From Oscheius tipulae (taxonomy: Eukaryota > Nematoda > Chromadorea > Rhabditida > Rhabditidae), in the NCBI GenBank assembly GCA_037178975.1, contig JASJZH010000002.1, positions 8,957,030-9,021,029 of the forward strand: 64,000 nucleotides of DNA, in the 5' to 3' direction. Below the pieces are notes generated by a model. That model had not been told where the DNA came from, searched no databases, and saw only the letters and a list, made by a program, of their open reading frames with translations. Of this stretch, positions 31,003-42,807 are shown piece after piece (position 1 is the stretch's first letter; every line of letters begins with the position of its first letter). The translations under genes were made by a program, and so were the position numbers.

Positions 31003-33779
31003 ATGGAAGAACACCACACCATCAAGAAGGCCCTATCGCAGACTCGACCACCACCACCAAGCCTAAGCCCACAGCAACCAACAGCTACCAAGAAGGCCCG
31101 TTTTGGTGAGGCTTTTTAGAGACTATAGCTCTAAAAAAAAGACAGACACATAATGATTTTAGCAGACAACATCATGACCATGCTGCGCGTTCGAGGACAC
31201 GAGCCGAGTGCAAGTCGTGACCCGACCAGAGATATCCAAGTTGCGGACCGTGAGCGCCTTCTCTTGAGCTCCAACTGTGACCACTTTGTTGCAAGCTTCC
31301 GCGGCTGCTTCAACAAGCGCCGGGAGGTGGACGATACGGCTCTCCCTGGCCAGCTTCTAATGGTAATTGTTTATTCGGCTCTTTTTTGGGTTATTTGTGA
31401 CTTCCGGTGTTTCTAGGATCCTGCAGAGATGGAGGGCGTGCTGAGAGAGCTGCTGGACGGTAACCCCAGCCGTCGTGCCTTCATCATCGGCCGCAGTCCG
31501 GAGTCTCTCGTCACCGCCGGGAGAAGCTTCTGCCTCTTCTCGGCTTACGTACGCCACATCAATAAGACAGTGACGATGACAACGCGGGACATTCTTACTT
31601 ACGTCAAGGAGCAGATCAATCAGGAGAAGCTGCGCTATCTTATCGCCGACTTTGGGGACTGGTACGACTCGATTCCGAAAGTACGACTCTCCCACACGAA
31701 GCTCCTCTACTGTAACATGGACGAGGCGAGAGCCGAATCCAAAGAGACGAGCACAGTCGATACTGTGGTGGCCGGTGCGATGCTCGCACTCACCCTCTTC
31801 GACTGCCTGTCCATCTCAACAACAAGACGATGTTTGGCTCGTCAAGAGGTCAAGCGGGAGAGGGATCAGAGGAATAGGGCCAAAAATGTTGAACAGCTAC
31901 AGCAGGTTACCGATGACAAACTCCCGTGTGGTCTACACGATCTGCTCACTCGATTCGACCAATGCTCATCTGCCTTTAAGACGCCTGCCGACGTACAATC
32001 TTTTCTTCTTGGAGTAACGCTAGCCAGTCTCGGCCTACGAGCCCGTTCTGTCACATCGGGAAAAAGTAATTCTGTCACTTTTGTCTTATACAAATGTGTT
32101 TCTTTCATTTCAAGAGTACCTCGAGAAGCATACGACTGGGGAAGACGTGACAGAGAATGAACATGACGACGCTTTCAACGGAGTGACGGGAGTGCATCTG
32201 CACTTTGCCGGTCTCGCGGGTCGTCACGTGCGCGTCTGGCGTCTCAAGTCCAAGCCAGAAGATCGAGGACCACGTCTCAAGCTCGAAGTCACCATTGCTC
32301 ATGACAAAAGTAAGGGATACGCAGCTCACATGCCCACTCACCTCGGCTTGAACTGGCCCAGTGAGAGTGTGGCCTCGATGACGGAAGACTGGCAGATGAA
32401 TGGTGCCCTTGCCGTGATACTTCTCTGCTGTGCCGCTGGAACCGTTCGCCAAGAGGATCTCTTCTCGGCAGTGAAAGAACCAGCAGAGGAGGGCCAGCGT
32501 GTGCTGATTTCAGCAAATGACTCTTTGATAGGGTACGCGTCTAATTTCACTTTTGTCCACTACAAAATACATGCTTTCAGGGACAGACCGCTGTTCTGTG
32601 CGCACAAACTCTCTGGCATTCTCGGCATGCTGGACCGGGAGAGACAACTGGAAACTGTGGGTGCTGCCGTGGAGCGCCTGTTCGACCGCCTTCAGCTGCC
32701 CGCCTGCTTCTACACGATCAAAAGTCTTCGTTGCGGCTTTGCGCTTGACAGAGTCATGGGCTTCCTCTGCACTCTCCCCGATGAGCAGGCTGTAGACAAA
32801 GAACAGATACGCAACGCTACGGCCGACTGGTCCCGAGATGAGGTCGACGTCTATCTGAGGTCTGTTTAGGCTTGAAATCTCTTGTTTTATCTCTTGTTAT
32901 ATTCAGGCACATCCTCACTTCGCTTCAACACCACGCGGGAGCTCAAAATAAGGGACGTGTCGCCGACTGGCTCGAGACAATTCACACGCTGTCTATTCAC
33001 GCCCGCCTACAAGATTACAAATTCGTCTCTTATGAAGAGTTCTGCGACGACCCGAACTGCGACATCGAGCGCGTATGTCATGATTTTAAGCCAGAAGTTT
33101 AATAGAGCAGAACAAAATTCAGAGTGAAGCAAAGATGATGCGATGTGCTTGGCGATTAAGCAATGCTCGTCAATGGAGCGGCACTTCTATTAGAACGCAG
33201 TCAGCTGCGCAGATTCGTCACCGTCTCTCAGACCTCTCAGCTCGCGTTGTTGATCTTCGCAAAACACTGGCTCTCTTCCAGCAGGTGATGGGCACGTCCG
33301 CAGCCATGACGACGAGCGTCGCCTTTAGTGAAGCACTCGGGTATTTTAACCTTAGGCCTCTAGATGTTGTCTGTCTTTAGTGAGTACTACGCGTCGGCGG
33401 TCAGTCAGTCAGTCACTACTACTACTACTACTACTACTACTACGAACGCAGAGTATATGTGTCCCGTATACCAGTGCGATTTCACGTGCCCCGTTGCCGA
33501 AGAGGCCAATACTCATTGGAAGAAGGAGCATCATGCAAAGCGCTCATCACTTTTGTTAATGTGTCCTTGCAACTTGGCCTATAGCAGCTCAAAGCCGTAT
33601 GTTTGTTTGCATAGATGTAAAAATGCTTCCAGGCTTACAGGTGCAAGTGGAAAGCGTTGCAACATCACGTGCGGCTGAGGCACTCGAGAGCAGCAGCAGT
33701 TGACCTTCAACTTCTTGAGAGTCGTCAACAGGATTTGACCAACACTACCTTCTTTAAAATAATTTATTTTGACGAATAG
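31003..33779 (+). CDS. YR2: tyrosine-recombinase-like protein with C-terminal zinc fingers
   Basis: Nine exons, about 800 residues, start MEEHHTIKKALSQTRPPPPS. The N-terminal helical part contains FCLFSAYVRHINKT and DFGDWYDSIPKVRLSHTKLL. The candidate catalytic domain shows LASLGLRARSV (Arg, about residue 308), FAGLAGRHVRVWRL, IAHDKSKGYAAH (Lys, about 381), IKSLRCGFALDRVMG (KxxR, about 506) and ADWSRDEVDVYLR (Trp and Tyr, about 547). The C-terminus has a Thr run (ACT codons), CPVYQCDFTCPVAEEANTHW with KKEH, CPCN, and KALQHHVRLRH after the last intron. The intron after GLRARSVTSGK carries the 23-bp palindrome (32076), as does the one at 32534. It differs from YR1 in many positions but keeps all boxes. 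Frame intact. An identical-looking copy is at 58.57 kb. Confidence 0.62.
32076..32098 (+). promoter_or_regulatory. 23-bp palindrome inside a YR2 intron
   Basis: CAC-TTTT-GTC, TTA, TAC-AAAT-GTG. The host intron runs from GTAATTCTG to TTTCAAG and is only about 47 bp long, so the motif is half of it. Confidence 0.85.
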
Positions 33780-33903
33780 CTAGCTAGCAATTTTTATTGT
33801 TATATTGTTGCACGCGATAAATTTGATGTTGTCTGTTCTTAAAAAAAAAAAAAACAGACTATGGCTCTCCATGATGACCGTGTCTTTGACTTTTTATCCA
33901 TTT

Positions 33904-33926
33904 CACTTTTGTGTATGACTAAGGTG
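33904..33926 (+). promoter_or_regulatory. 23-bp palindrome just upstream of the YR3 ATG
   Basis: CAC-TTTT-GTG, TAT, GAC-TAAG-GTG. It is followed by a GCTTTTAG acceptor and then AAGCAG-ATG, so it lies in a 5' UTR intron or outron. Confidence 0.8.
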
Positions 33927-33939
33927 CTTTTAGAAGCAG

Positions 33940-36823
33940 ATGGATCCGACTCAACCACAACCACCACCACGACGGGGCCTCCAAGCCACCAAGTCTGATG
34001 TCGGCCATGCTCCGCCGCTAGAAACTGCCTCGTCGTCGTCGTCGTCGTCGTCAGCCACTGTCGCCGCTACGAACCTCAGGAAGCGCAAACTCAACGGTAT
34101 TAGAGTGGCTTTTTGACTGCCTAAGCCTAAAGCCTAAGCATTAGTTTAGATCTACGCACGGCTCTAATGTCCACTTTGCGAAATCAGGGCCTTGCCATGC
34201 CGAGTATTAGTTGCCGCGATCCGGCCACCAAAGTACCTGCTGCAGAGCGCTCGGATCTTCTCTACTTCTCGAAGCTTGACCACTACATTGTCAGCTATAA
34301 GGGCACCTTCCGGATGCGTCAATCTGTCAACAATCCGATGTTGCCCGCAGAGAGTCTCCTTGTATGTCATTGTTTCGTGTTGCGTTATCAACAAAAAAAA
34401 AAAAAATTCCAGGATGTGGAGGAAATAAAAGCAGAGCTTTCTCGCACTCTGGAAAAGAGTCCGAGTCGCAGCGCATTCCTGGTCAATCACAGCATGAGTA
34501 TCATCAAAAGATCCGCCGAAAGCTGCTGTCTGTTCTTTGCCTTCGTACGACAGACTGCTGCTGCTGCTGCAGGAAAAGCGGATGTCGTCAGCCTAAATGC
34601 GCGCCAAATTCTCGACTACATCGGTGCTTTGAGGGACAAGGACAACGGAGAGCCACTTGTTAGGATGGTTGGGGACTTCTACGACTGGTACGCCAAGGTC
34701 CCGAAAGTCCGCGTCTCGTACTGCAAGCTGCTCGACTGTGATATGGACGAGGAGCGTGCCAAGACGAAGGAAGTCAGCACATTGATGTGCGTCCTCGCTG
34801 GTCTCCTGATAACTCTGACGCTCTTCGAATGCCTCAACATCAGCTCGAACAAGTATCCCGATCCTCTCCACGTGCGCATTCGAAACGAAGTCGGCATGCG
34901 TGGCAAGAAGGACAATGCTATTCTGATGCAAAGTGTGTACGAGGACAAGCTCTCCTGTGGCCTCCATGACCTCCTCTATCGTCTCGACCATGTCACACAG
35001 TCCACCACTGAGGAGAAAGCAACTAACCATCTCGGCAGAGAGGCTTCCGATTCCGTCAAGCCTTTTAAGACGCCCGTGGATGTTCAGGCTCTGATGCTTG
35101 GAGTCCTACTGGCTGCTCTTGGACTTCGGCCGCGTTCTGTGCGCACAGAAAAAGTAAGTAAGCAAGCCTTTTTGCATTTGTGTTAGACTAATGTGAACTT
35201 TTGCTTTAGTATAAGACTAATGTGAAACTACAGAGTACTATCGCAGCGAGGTTGACGAGGAGGGAGTCTTTTTGGATTTTTCGGGCCTCGCCGGTCGACA
35301 CGTGTTCGTCTATCGACTCAAGTCCCAGCCAACGGATCCGGGTCCTCGTCTCAAGGTCGAAATAGTCATCGCCCACGACAAGGTTACCGGTTACAAAGCT
35401 CACGGACCGACTCACATCGGCATGTATTGGCCTTGTGAGAGCGCGACCTCGATGACTGAAGACTGGCAGATGAATGGAGCCCTGGCCTTGATACTACTCT
35501 GTTGTGCCGCTGGGACTGTGAAGCCGAAAGACCTCTTCTCCAGAGCCAAGGAGCCCGAAGAGAACGGCCAGCGTGTTCTGATCTCCTCCTCATCGTCGGA
35601 GGAGGGGCACATGGGGTTAGCGTAAGCCTTTCTTTGCAGACTGCAGCCGTCTCTGTTTTTAGTGACATGCCATTGCTTTGTGCACACTCTCGAGTTAGCG
35701 GTCTTCTGGAACGCGAGCGACAGCTGGAGAACGTGAACGCCACCATTGAACGTCTCTTCGACTGCCTCCAGCTGCCCTCCGTGTGCTTCTCGCCGAAGAG
35801 CTTCCGCTGTGGCTTTGCCCTCGACAGAGTCCTAGGCTACCTCTGCACTCTGCCTGACGAACAGACCGTCACCAAGGAGCAGATTCGGAATGCCGGTTAC
35901 ACAACAAACACTTGGCACAGCGGTATCGTCGACGTCTATCTGCGGTATGCTTTTGGCCTAAATTTTTTCTTTCAAAAAAAAAAAAAAAAAAAAAAAAACA
36001 TATTGCAGACACATAATGAAGACCCTGCCGGAGCACGTGGGCATGGAGAATAAGGGTCGCGTCAGAGACTGGCTCACCACGATCGATCGCGTCTCAGTTC
36101 AGGCTCGCCCCGACTACCAGTTCGAGAGCTACGAGCATTTCCGACGCCGCCACCGCCGCGACGACGACGACGACGAGCACGGCTGTGACAGTCGCCTTGA
36201 CAACAGAGAGGTTAGAGAGGTTTGGCATTTGTTGGTGACTAATGTGTGTTTGTTGTCAATAGATGAACCACGACGAGATGTTAGCCAGCTGGCGACTGTG
36301 CAACGGCTTCGGCTGGAAGAAATGTGCCCCTGTGGCCAAGACTGCCGAGCAGATTCGTGAGCGTCTTACTACACGTGCCACCCGCATCGTCAATCTCAAG
36401 GCCACTGTCCGACTCTTCCAAGATGTCATGGGAATCAAGTCACGAGCTATTGCCTTTTTCGAGGTCCTTGGGTATGCGTGTTGTTTTGTATCCACATAGC
36501 TCTTTTTTTAACAACTTAAGGAGTTACTACAAAGGCTGGAAGACTGAGAGAACGGGTGCCTTTGAGTGCCCCGTGTGCGACTACGAGACTAAGAGCCCCG
36601 CTGAAGCTAATACTCATTGGCGCGATGAGCACAAGTCCGAGCGGGCCCATCTCCGCTACACCTGTCCGTGCCACAGTACCCCGGAACGCATGTCGGTTTT
36701 AGAATTTTAGACCATGGTCAAAGCTGTAAAACTTTTAGCAGCTGGGCAGCCCACCAGAAACATCGTCGCGATAAGCACGGCTTCGACGACGAGAATAAGC
36801 AGTTCCGCATCATCTACTGGTGA
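33940..36823 (+). CDS. YR3: tyrosine-recombinase-like protein with C-terminal zinc fingers
   Basis: The start is MDPTQPQPPPRRGLQATKSD with a Ser run and RKRKLN basic patch. Core blocks are LFFAFVRQT, DFYDWYAKVPKVRVSYCKLL, LLAALGLRPRSVRT (Arg), FSGLAGRHVFVYRL, IAHDKVTGYKAH (Lys), SPKSFRCGFALDRVLG (KxxR) and TWHSGIVDVYLR (Trp, Tyr). An Asp/Arg-rich insert (RRRHRRDDDDDEHG) precedes GWKTERTGAFECPVCDYETK, which continues SPAEANTHWRDEH (C2H2), CPCH and WAAHQKHRRDKH. It ends FRIIYW-stop. It is head-to-tail with YR2, 160 bp apart, and is its closest relative here. Palindrome motifs sit upstream of the ATG and in introns at 35173 and 36224. Frame intact, unlike the copy at 61.5 kb. Confidence 0.62.
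35173..35195 (+). promoter_or_regulatory. 23-bp palindrome inside a YR3 intron
   Basis: TGC-ATTT-GTG, TTA, GAC-TAAT-GTG. A second half-motif (AGACTAATGTGAAAC) follows before the acceptor. It occupies the same position, after the Arg box exon, as the YR2 intron motif. Confidence 0.75.
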
Positions 36824-37179
36824 ATGTGTTTTTTATCAGCCTGTTCTGTTTTTTTTTTTAACCGTTTTGTTACTATTTTGTTATTTTGAATTTTTTTAAC
36901 ATACTGAGATTTTTTGATACATTAGGTTAGGCTGTTAATTTAGATTCTCTCTTGTTTTTTGGCTTCTTGCTTAGGCTTAGGTGTGTTGATTTTAAGCTTA
37001 TTTTAGTAGAGAGTAGCATGACAAGCCATAAAGACTTTTTATCTTAAGCTCATTATTTCATGTGTCAAAAAAAGGGTCAAGCTGCCCAACCAACTACTTT
37101 GTCACTTTTGCCCGTCTCAAATGCTATATTCAGGCTCTTGTCCTCTGTGTCGATTCAAATCCGCATCGAGCAGGACTTT

Positions 37180-37416
37180 ATGATGCCTACTAAATCCTTA
37201 CCAGCGGCAATATTGCTACTAGCAGCAGCAGCACTAACTATAAGGACTTGTTTGGCTGAGAGGAGAGACAGGTACGAGAGAGACAGTCGTGCGCTTGAAC
37301 GAGAACACCGACGACGCAGTAATATGTTTTCACCCGAACTAAAGAGCTTTCAACCCGAGGCGAGAGTGATATCACATATATCCAAAGGCTTAGCGCCAAA
37401 ACAGCCGATTACCTAA
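37180..37416 (+). CDS. Possible small secreted or membrane peptide (78 aa)
   Basis: The ORF begins MMPTKSLPAAILLLAAAALT, a good signal-peptide shape, then a charged stretch (ERRDRYERDSRALEREHRRR). It follows a palindrome motif (37103-37125) and an ATATTCAG acceptor. There is no homologue I recognise. It could instead be the first exon of gene A. Confidence 0.3.
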   Translation: MMPTKSLPAAILLLAAAALTIRTCLAERRDRYERDSRALEREHRRRSNMFSPELKSFQPEARVISHISKGLAPKQPIT

Positions 37417-37454
37417 AGCGCTGCAGCTTAGCCCCTCTGGCTCTCAACCCGTTT

Positions 37455-38995
37455 CACTTTTGTGGCTGCCTATTTTGAAAACTTCAAAAATTCGCATTCA
37501 AATTTGGCGCCTACTTTCCATCGTTTTCCTAAATTTGGCGCCCATTTCATATCACGTTTTCTATCATTTCCCCACGGCTCCACGTAAAGACGTGAACGTT
37601 CATACACTTTACCTTCCTTTTGTTTTCTACTTGATCTTCGATCGCAGCTATCCTCTATGAAATTCACTTTTGTGGCTGCCTATTCTGAAAACACGAAATT
37701 TTTTCTCGATTCCAATTCTGGCACGCATTTCGTCAAAAATTCGCATTCAAATTTGGCGCTCAATTTTCCGTCATTTTCCTAAATTTGGCGCCCATTTCAT
37801 ATCACGTTTTCTATCATTTCCCCACGGCTCCACGTAAAGACGTGAACGTTCATACACTTTACCTTCCTTTTGTTTTCTACTTGATCTTCGATCGCAGCTA
37901 TCCTCTATGAAATTCACTTTTGTGGCTGCCTATTCTGAAAACACGAAATTTTCTTTCGATTCTAACACTGGCACGCATTTCGTCAAAAATTCACATTCAA
38001 ATTTGGCGCCCATTTCATATCACGTTTTCTATCATTTTCCCACTGTCCCATGTAAAGTCGTGAACGTTCATACACTTTACCTCCGTTTTGTTTCCTACTT
38101 GATCTTCAATCTCAGCTATCCTCTATGAAATTCACTTTTGTGGCTCTCTTATCCGAAAACGTGAAATATTCTTTCGATTCTAACACTGGCACGCATTTCG
38201 TCAAAAATTTGCATTCAAATTTGGCGCGCATTTTCCGTCGTATTCCTAAATTTGGCGCCCATTTCATATCATTCCCCCCACGGCCCCATGTAAAGTCGTG
38301 AACGTTCATACACTTTACCTTCCTTTTGTTTTCCACTTGATCTTCGATCGCAGCTATCCTCTATGAAATTCACTTTTGTGGCTCTCTTTTCCGAAAACGT
38401 GAAATTTTTTTTCGATTCTAACACTGGCACGCATTTCGTCAAAAATTCGCATTCAAACTTGGCGCCCATTTCATATCATTCCCCCCACGGCCCCATGTAA
38501 AGTCGTGAACGTTCATACACTTTACCTTCCTTTTGTTTTCCACTTGATCTTCGATCGCAGCTATTCTCTATGAAATTCACTTTTGTGGCTCTCTTTTCCG
38601 AAAACGTGAAATTTTTTTTCGATTCTAACACTGGCACGCATTTCGTCAAAAATTCGCATTCAAATTTGGCGCCCAATTTTCTATCATTCCCCCACGGCCC
38701 CATGTAAAGTCGTGAACGTTCATACACTTTACCTTCCTTTTGTTTTCCACTTGATCTTCGATCGCAGCTATCCTCTATGAAATTCACTTTTGTGGCTCTC
38801 TTTTCCGAAAACGTGAAATTTCTTTTCGATTCTAACACTGGCACGCATTTCGTCAAAAATTCGCATTCAAACTTGGCGCCCATTTCATATCATTCCCCCC
38901 ACGGCCCCACTGTCCCATTTAAAGTCGTGAACGTTCATACACTTTACCTCACGTTTGTTTTTGCCCTCTCTTCTAAATCTAAAAAAAATTTCACC
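37455..38995 (+). repeat. Seven-unit tandem array upstream of gene A (units 207-250 bp)
   Basis: Units begin near 37455, 37665, 37915, 38133, 38371, 38578 and 38785 with TTCACTTTTGTGGCT. They contain CTGGCACGCATTTCGTCAAA, CAAATTTGGCGCCCATTTCA, GTCGTGAACGTTCATACAC and CTTGATCTTCGATCGCAGCT. The last unit runs into TTCACCTTTGTCTACCTCTAG, which is the acceptor of gene A's first clear exon. It is related to the array before YR2. Confidence 0.93.
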
Positions 38996-39008
38996 TTTGT
39001 CTACCTCT

Positions 39009-41383
39009 AGGGTGATAAAAGTTTACCGTTGGACGACGAAATTGACATGGACGACGAAGTTGTCAGCTTTGGTGCTAAGAAGAGCAATAAAGAAAAGAGG
39101 GCTCGTGTGCTCAAGCTCGTCGATGATTCCGCCACGATCAAGAAGCCTCGTCCCACTGAGAAGGTTTGCTTGGAAATGTTTTTGCGCTTATGCTCATTCA
39201 CAGAAAGAACGCTCTGTCGACGAGGACATTTTCGTTGACGTTGACGATAGCTTTCCCGACCTCCTGGTTCCGGTTCGCTACATCTTAGCAATTGTCGTAT
39301 AAAGGATGTTTTTTTTTTTTTAGATATCCAACCAACGTCAAAAAGCTCAGTTGGAGGAGCCGCCCGTTGCTGCTGCTGACAAGAACGAGAACAAAATGGG
39401 CGGCGGGGGCGAGGAGACCAACAACAATTTGGGCCAGGACGTAGGAGAGCCTAAGCAGCAGGGGGCGACGGCTCAGGAGGATTACGAAGAGGAGGAGGAG
39501 GGGGCCGCTGATGAGGATATGATCAAGATCTGTCAGGCGAAAACCATCCCGCTCTTCGTGGAGCAGAGATATGTAAATTTTATATTAAGCCTAAGGTTGA
39601 CAACGCGTTGTCAATTCAGCTCGAAGTCGGTGATCTGTTGACCGAGGCCATGATCAACGGAGCTGCCCGTGGACGAGTCTTCAGGTGCATTGAAGAGCAG
39701 CGCGTCGCCTCTATTACCCATGCGCAGCTAATCTCTGGCCTAGAGGACGTCCTCAACTCCTCGCAGTTGTGAGTTTCACTTTTGTTAGACACATTTGTGA
39801 AACAACACAGTTCAGCATTGTTTTGGTCGACGGCCAGGAGACCCAGCCTGGAAAAGAGCGCGAGTGTCCGAAGCGTCTTGTCGTTTTGGAGGGAAATGGT
39901 AGGATGGGCTACCTGGTTAAGAACAAAGCTACTGTGGTCAAAAGTGTGGTGAGTTAATTCTGTCCTCTAACTGACATTCGTAAAACTACAGAAGGTTTTC
40001 GTAAAGGTGGTAGCCACGGAGAGCGTCGTCTTTGATGACGTCTTCCGTCATGCTCTACTCTTCACCGCACCTCTTGGAAAGGATTTCTGCAACGAGTTTG
40101 ACACCGAAGAGGCCACAAACCTCATCACGGAAATGCGCCAGTTCCACGGTGCCGGGGCCACAAAAGGTATATTCTCCGATGAAGAAGAGGTAGACAGAGG
40201 CTTCTAATCTTGAACTTAAGCATCTTTTGACTCTTAGATTGCCTTTGTCGAAAGACACGTCGTTCACTTTCGCAACAAGTTGAACCCCGAGCAGAAGCTC
40301 TCTACTACTACTGTTCTGCGCAGTGTTGCCGGTCTTGTGGATACGGGCAAAGTGGCTCCGAAGCATAGACGTCTGGTCATCTTGTCATTTGCCGGTCCGG
40401 CCACTTACCAGAAGGCCAAGGAGCTTTATCTGCTCAAGGTACGCAGCAAGACAACTTCACATTTGTTAGAGACAAAAGCAAAATTACAGAGAATCATCCC
40501 TTGGGAACATCATCTCCTCGAGGATGTGCTCAAGATGGCCTGGACAGGCTACGACAATGACGTGGCTGCTGTTCTTCAACGTGCCGTCGAAAGTGAGGGT
40601 GAGTGGACGGCTAGTGATTACGTTCGTCAGCTCGCCAAGCTGCGCAAGATGCTCTATAGCAACAAGCTTCTGGACATCTCGAACATGACAGATGAGGATA
40701 GGGCCAGAATGGAGAAGCGACGATCTGCCACTAACAAGCAAAATAGCAATCGCAGGGATATGGCCGAGAAGTACTTTTTGAACAGTGTTCGTGTGGCTGC
40801 TGCCGAGCCGTCCTACCAGCTTGACAAGGTACAGACACTTCCTCCTTCTGCCAACTCTGAGACGGATTTTCTTCTCATCGAAGAAGTAGGTGTCATATAG
40901 CCTATAGTACAAACGAACAGCCTCTTTTGTTTTCTAGCGTCATATCATCGAGAACAAGGAGTGGTTTGAGCAGCAACTCGAGCATTTGGTTCGCGAAAAG
41001 CGCTGGTGCGGATTCATCCTCTCCAATTTCGGCACCAAGGACCACAAGGACATGTTCAAGAGTGTGCCCCACGATCTGATCTCCCATGTGCTTACCATCA
41101 AAGGTTGGCTGTCTTTTCTTGAATTTTCTCTCGCACATTTACAGCTGGCCATCACACCTATCATAAGATGTGCATCTGCGTCCGCCAGAACGGTGACCCC
41201 TTCCTCGATCTCAACGGGGCCCTGGATCGAAAAGTCGAACTCAGCAACCTGGAGGATCTCATTGCCAACCTCTGCCCTACTGTTAAGACTGTCTTCGAGT
41301 TGACGCCCAACATCTACGTGCCAAAGCAGCAGCAGAACAAGAGAGGCGTCATCACCAAGAAGAAGGCTGCCAGCGAGAAATAG
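39009..41383 (+). CDS. Gene A: AB-family protein of unknown function
   Basis: About ten exons. It opens with an acidic segment (LDDEIDMDDEVVSFGAKKSN) and an Asp/Glu-rich block (QEDYEEEEEGAADEDM). LEVGDLLTEAMINGAARGRV, then IVLVDGQETQPGKERECPKR-LVVLEGN, FVERHVVHFRNKLNPEQKLS, AVLQRAVESEGEWTASDYVR and EKRWCGFILSNFGTKDHKDM follow, ending VITKKKAASEK-stop. The EGEWTASDYVRQLAKLRKML stretch resembles GGTWKSSEMSRRIREVLPL of gene B, and the KR-LVVLEGN block resembles B's NRLLLLTGE, so A and B look like distant paralogues. No known domain recognised. Introns at 39768 and 40438 contain the 23-bp palindrome. The start codon is not certain (first in-frame ATG 39047, or an upstream exon). Confidence 0.65.
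39777..39799 (+). promoter_or_regulatory. 23-bp palindrome inside a gene A intron
   Basis: CAC-TTTT-GTT, AGA, CAC-ATTT-GTG, with flanking TTT and AAA extending the pairing. The host intron is about 46 bp (GTGAGTTT to GTTCAG). Confidence 0.85.
40458..40480 (+). promoter_or_regulatory. 23-bp palindrome inside a gene A intron
   Basis: CAC-ATTT-GTT, AGA, GAC-AAAA-GCA in a short intron (GTACGCAGC to ATTACAG). Confidence 0.8.
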
Positions 41384-41571
41384 TCTTATTGTTTTCTGCC
41401 TTTTAAATTGATATGATGCTGCTTAGGCTACGACGACGAATTAAATTAGGCGTACCAGCCATTGATTATACGTGTGTGTGTGTGTTAGTTGCGGTTTCAC
41501 TCCGACCCTCAGATTTCTTTTTTTTTTTATTCTCATAGAGACTCTCTTTAATATGACTTTCAGGTTATTTT

Positions 41572-41594
41572 CACTTCTGTGTGTAACTAAAGTG
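41572..41594 (+). promoter_or_regulatory. 23-bp palindrome 5 bp before the gene B ATG
   Basis: CAC-TTCT-GTG, TGT, AAC-TAAA-GTG, then TATCA-ATG. Confidence 0.75.
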
Positions 41595-41599
41595 TATCA

Positions 41600-42771
41600 A
41601 TGGCTACTACAACAACGACAACTACGACGGAGGCAAGTTTTCTCCAGCCAGAAGTCTTCCAACTGAGAAAAAATATCTGTCCCGTTTTAAGCTTTCGGAG
41701 AACTTTATCCTTCATAGTGTGGTCAAGCCTTTTTCCAGCTCGCTTAGGCTTAGGCTGAAATGCTTCCCGGCTCACACATACTTTGTTTATTGAAAAATGG
41801 GCAAAAAAAAGCCCGTGTATATACAGGTTGAAACATAGAAAGGCTTAGTTTAAATCAAAAATTCATAATTCAAAGATACAAATTTTCCTGCGCCTCTTAT
41901 ACGCGGTTCTGGCCTATTTTCTTAATGCTTAACGCTCTACAGGATCTCAACACCCCCACCGAAATGTCTCCTGCTAACACTGAGCAGCCAACTGCTGTGG
42001 TTTCAATTGAGGGGGCAGCTTCTTCTGTAGGCAGAACTTTGACGGCCAAGCCGACATCTCAAGACAAGGAAACTAGTAGTTCCGACGACAACTCGAACGT
42101 GAGTTTACATTTGTCATATGCTTAAGTGAGGTTCGAACTTTCAGTCGTCGGATTCATCGATGAGCTCGAGCTCGTCCGATTCGAGTGAGTCGGAGAATTC
42201 TGAGGACTCTTCTAGCGAGTCGGAAAATGAGATGAATGGCGAGGAGGATACTCGCACTGCCGGGGTCGAAGACAAGCCAGGGGCTGTCTTGGGGGCTACT
42301 GCCAAAAATGAGGTTTGCACTTAAAGAAGCATACAAAATGACGGTTAGGTTCAGACCAGAGTATTTCCTACTCCCAAGAAGGCTGATCAGGAATTCAAGC
42401 CGTCCCGTCTTTTGCTTGGAAAACGGCGTCAGACTGATATTAGGCTTCGCGAAATCCGAAGAGAAAGTGGCAGACTCGAGTCGATCAGCGCATTCGAGAA
42501 AGCTGAATTCGAGCGACTTCAGGCCGAATTTGAGCTACTAGGATTTACTGTCCAACACGAAGAGGTAGAGACTTGCTCCTTGGCTTGTTTAAAATCTCGT
42601 TCTCGTTCCAGATTACCTGCCACAGACTCTTCAACGAAGCAGATCCTACAGAAATTCGAGGCGGCTTTTTGACGATGCTCAGCAACTGTGCTAAGCGCCA
42701 GCATGAAAATGTGACACGTGCAGTCAATTTGCCTTCCTACTATGGCCTCCCGTCGTGAGTTTTTTTCTGTG

Positions 42772-42807
<36 letters not shown>

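Larger units (their letters stand above)
28843..36724 (+). repeat. Segmental duplication, copy 1 (YR2-YR3 block)
   Basis: This is nearly identical to 56411-64000 over the length visible. It starts at GGCTTAGGCTTAGGCTC, directly against the palindrome array. Differences are mostly single-base and homopolymer indels, plus one deletion of about 288 bp in copy 2. The end of homology lies beyond what the window shows. Confidence 0.95.
36824..39008. other. Long region between YR3 and gene A
   Basis: It holds AT-rich sequence, (TTAGGC)2 near 36971, a possible small secreted ORF, a palindrome motif at 37103 and a seven-unit tandem array. The minus-strand open frames through the array are repeat products. 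Confidence 0.5.

Noticed and set aside
38476-38883. 135-codon minus-strand ORF with internal repeats
   Set aside because: It is the antisense of the 207-bp tandem repeat, whose length is divisible by three, so an open frame repeats automatically. There is no splice or start context.
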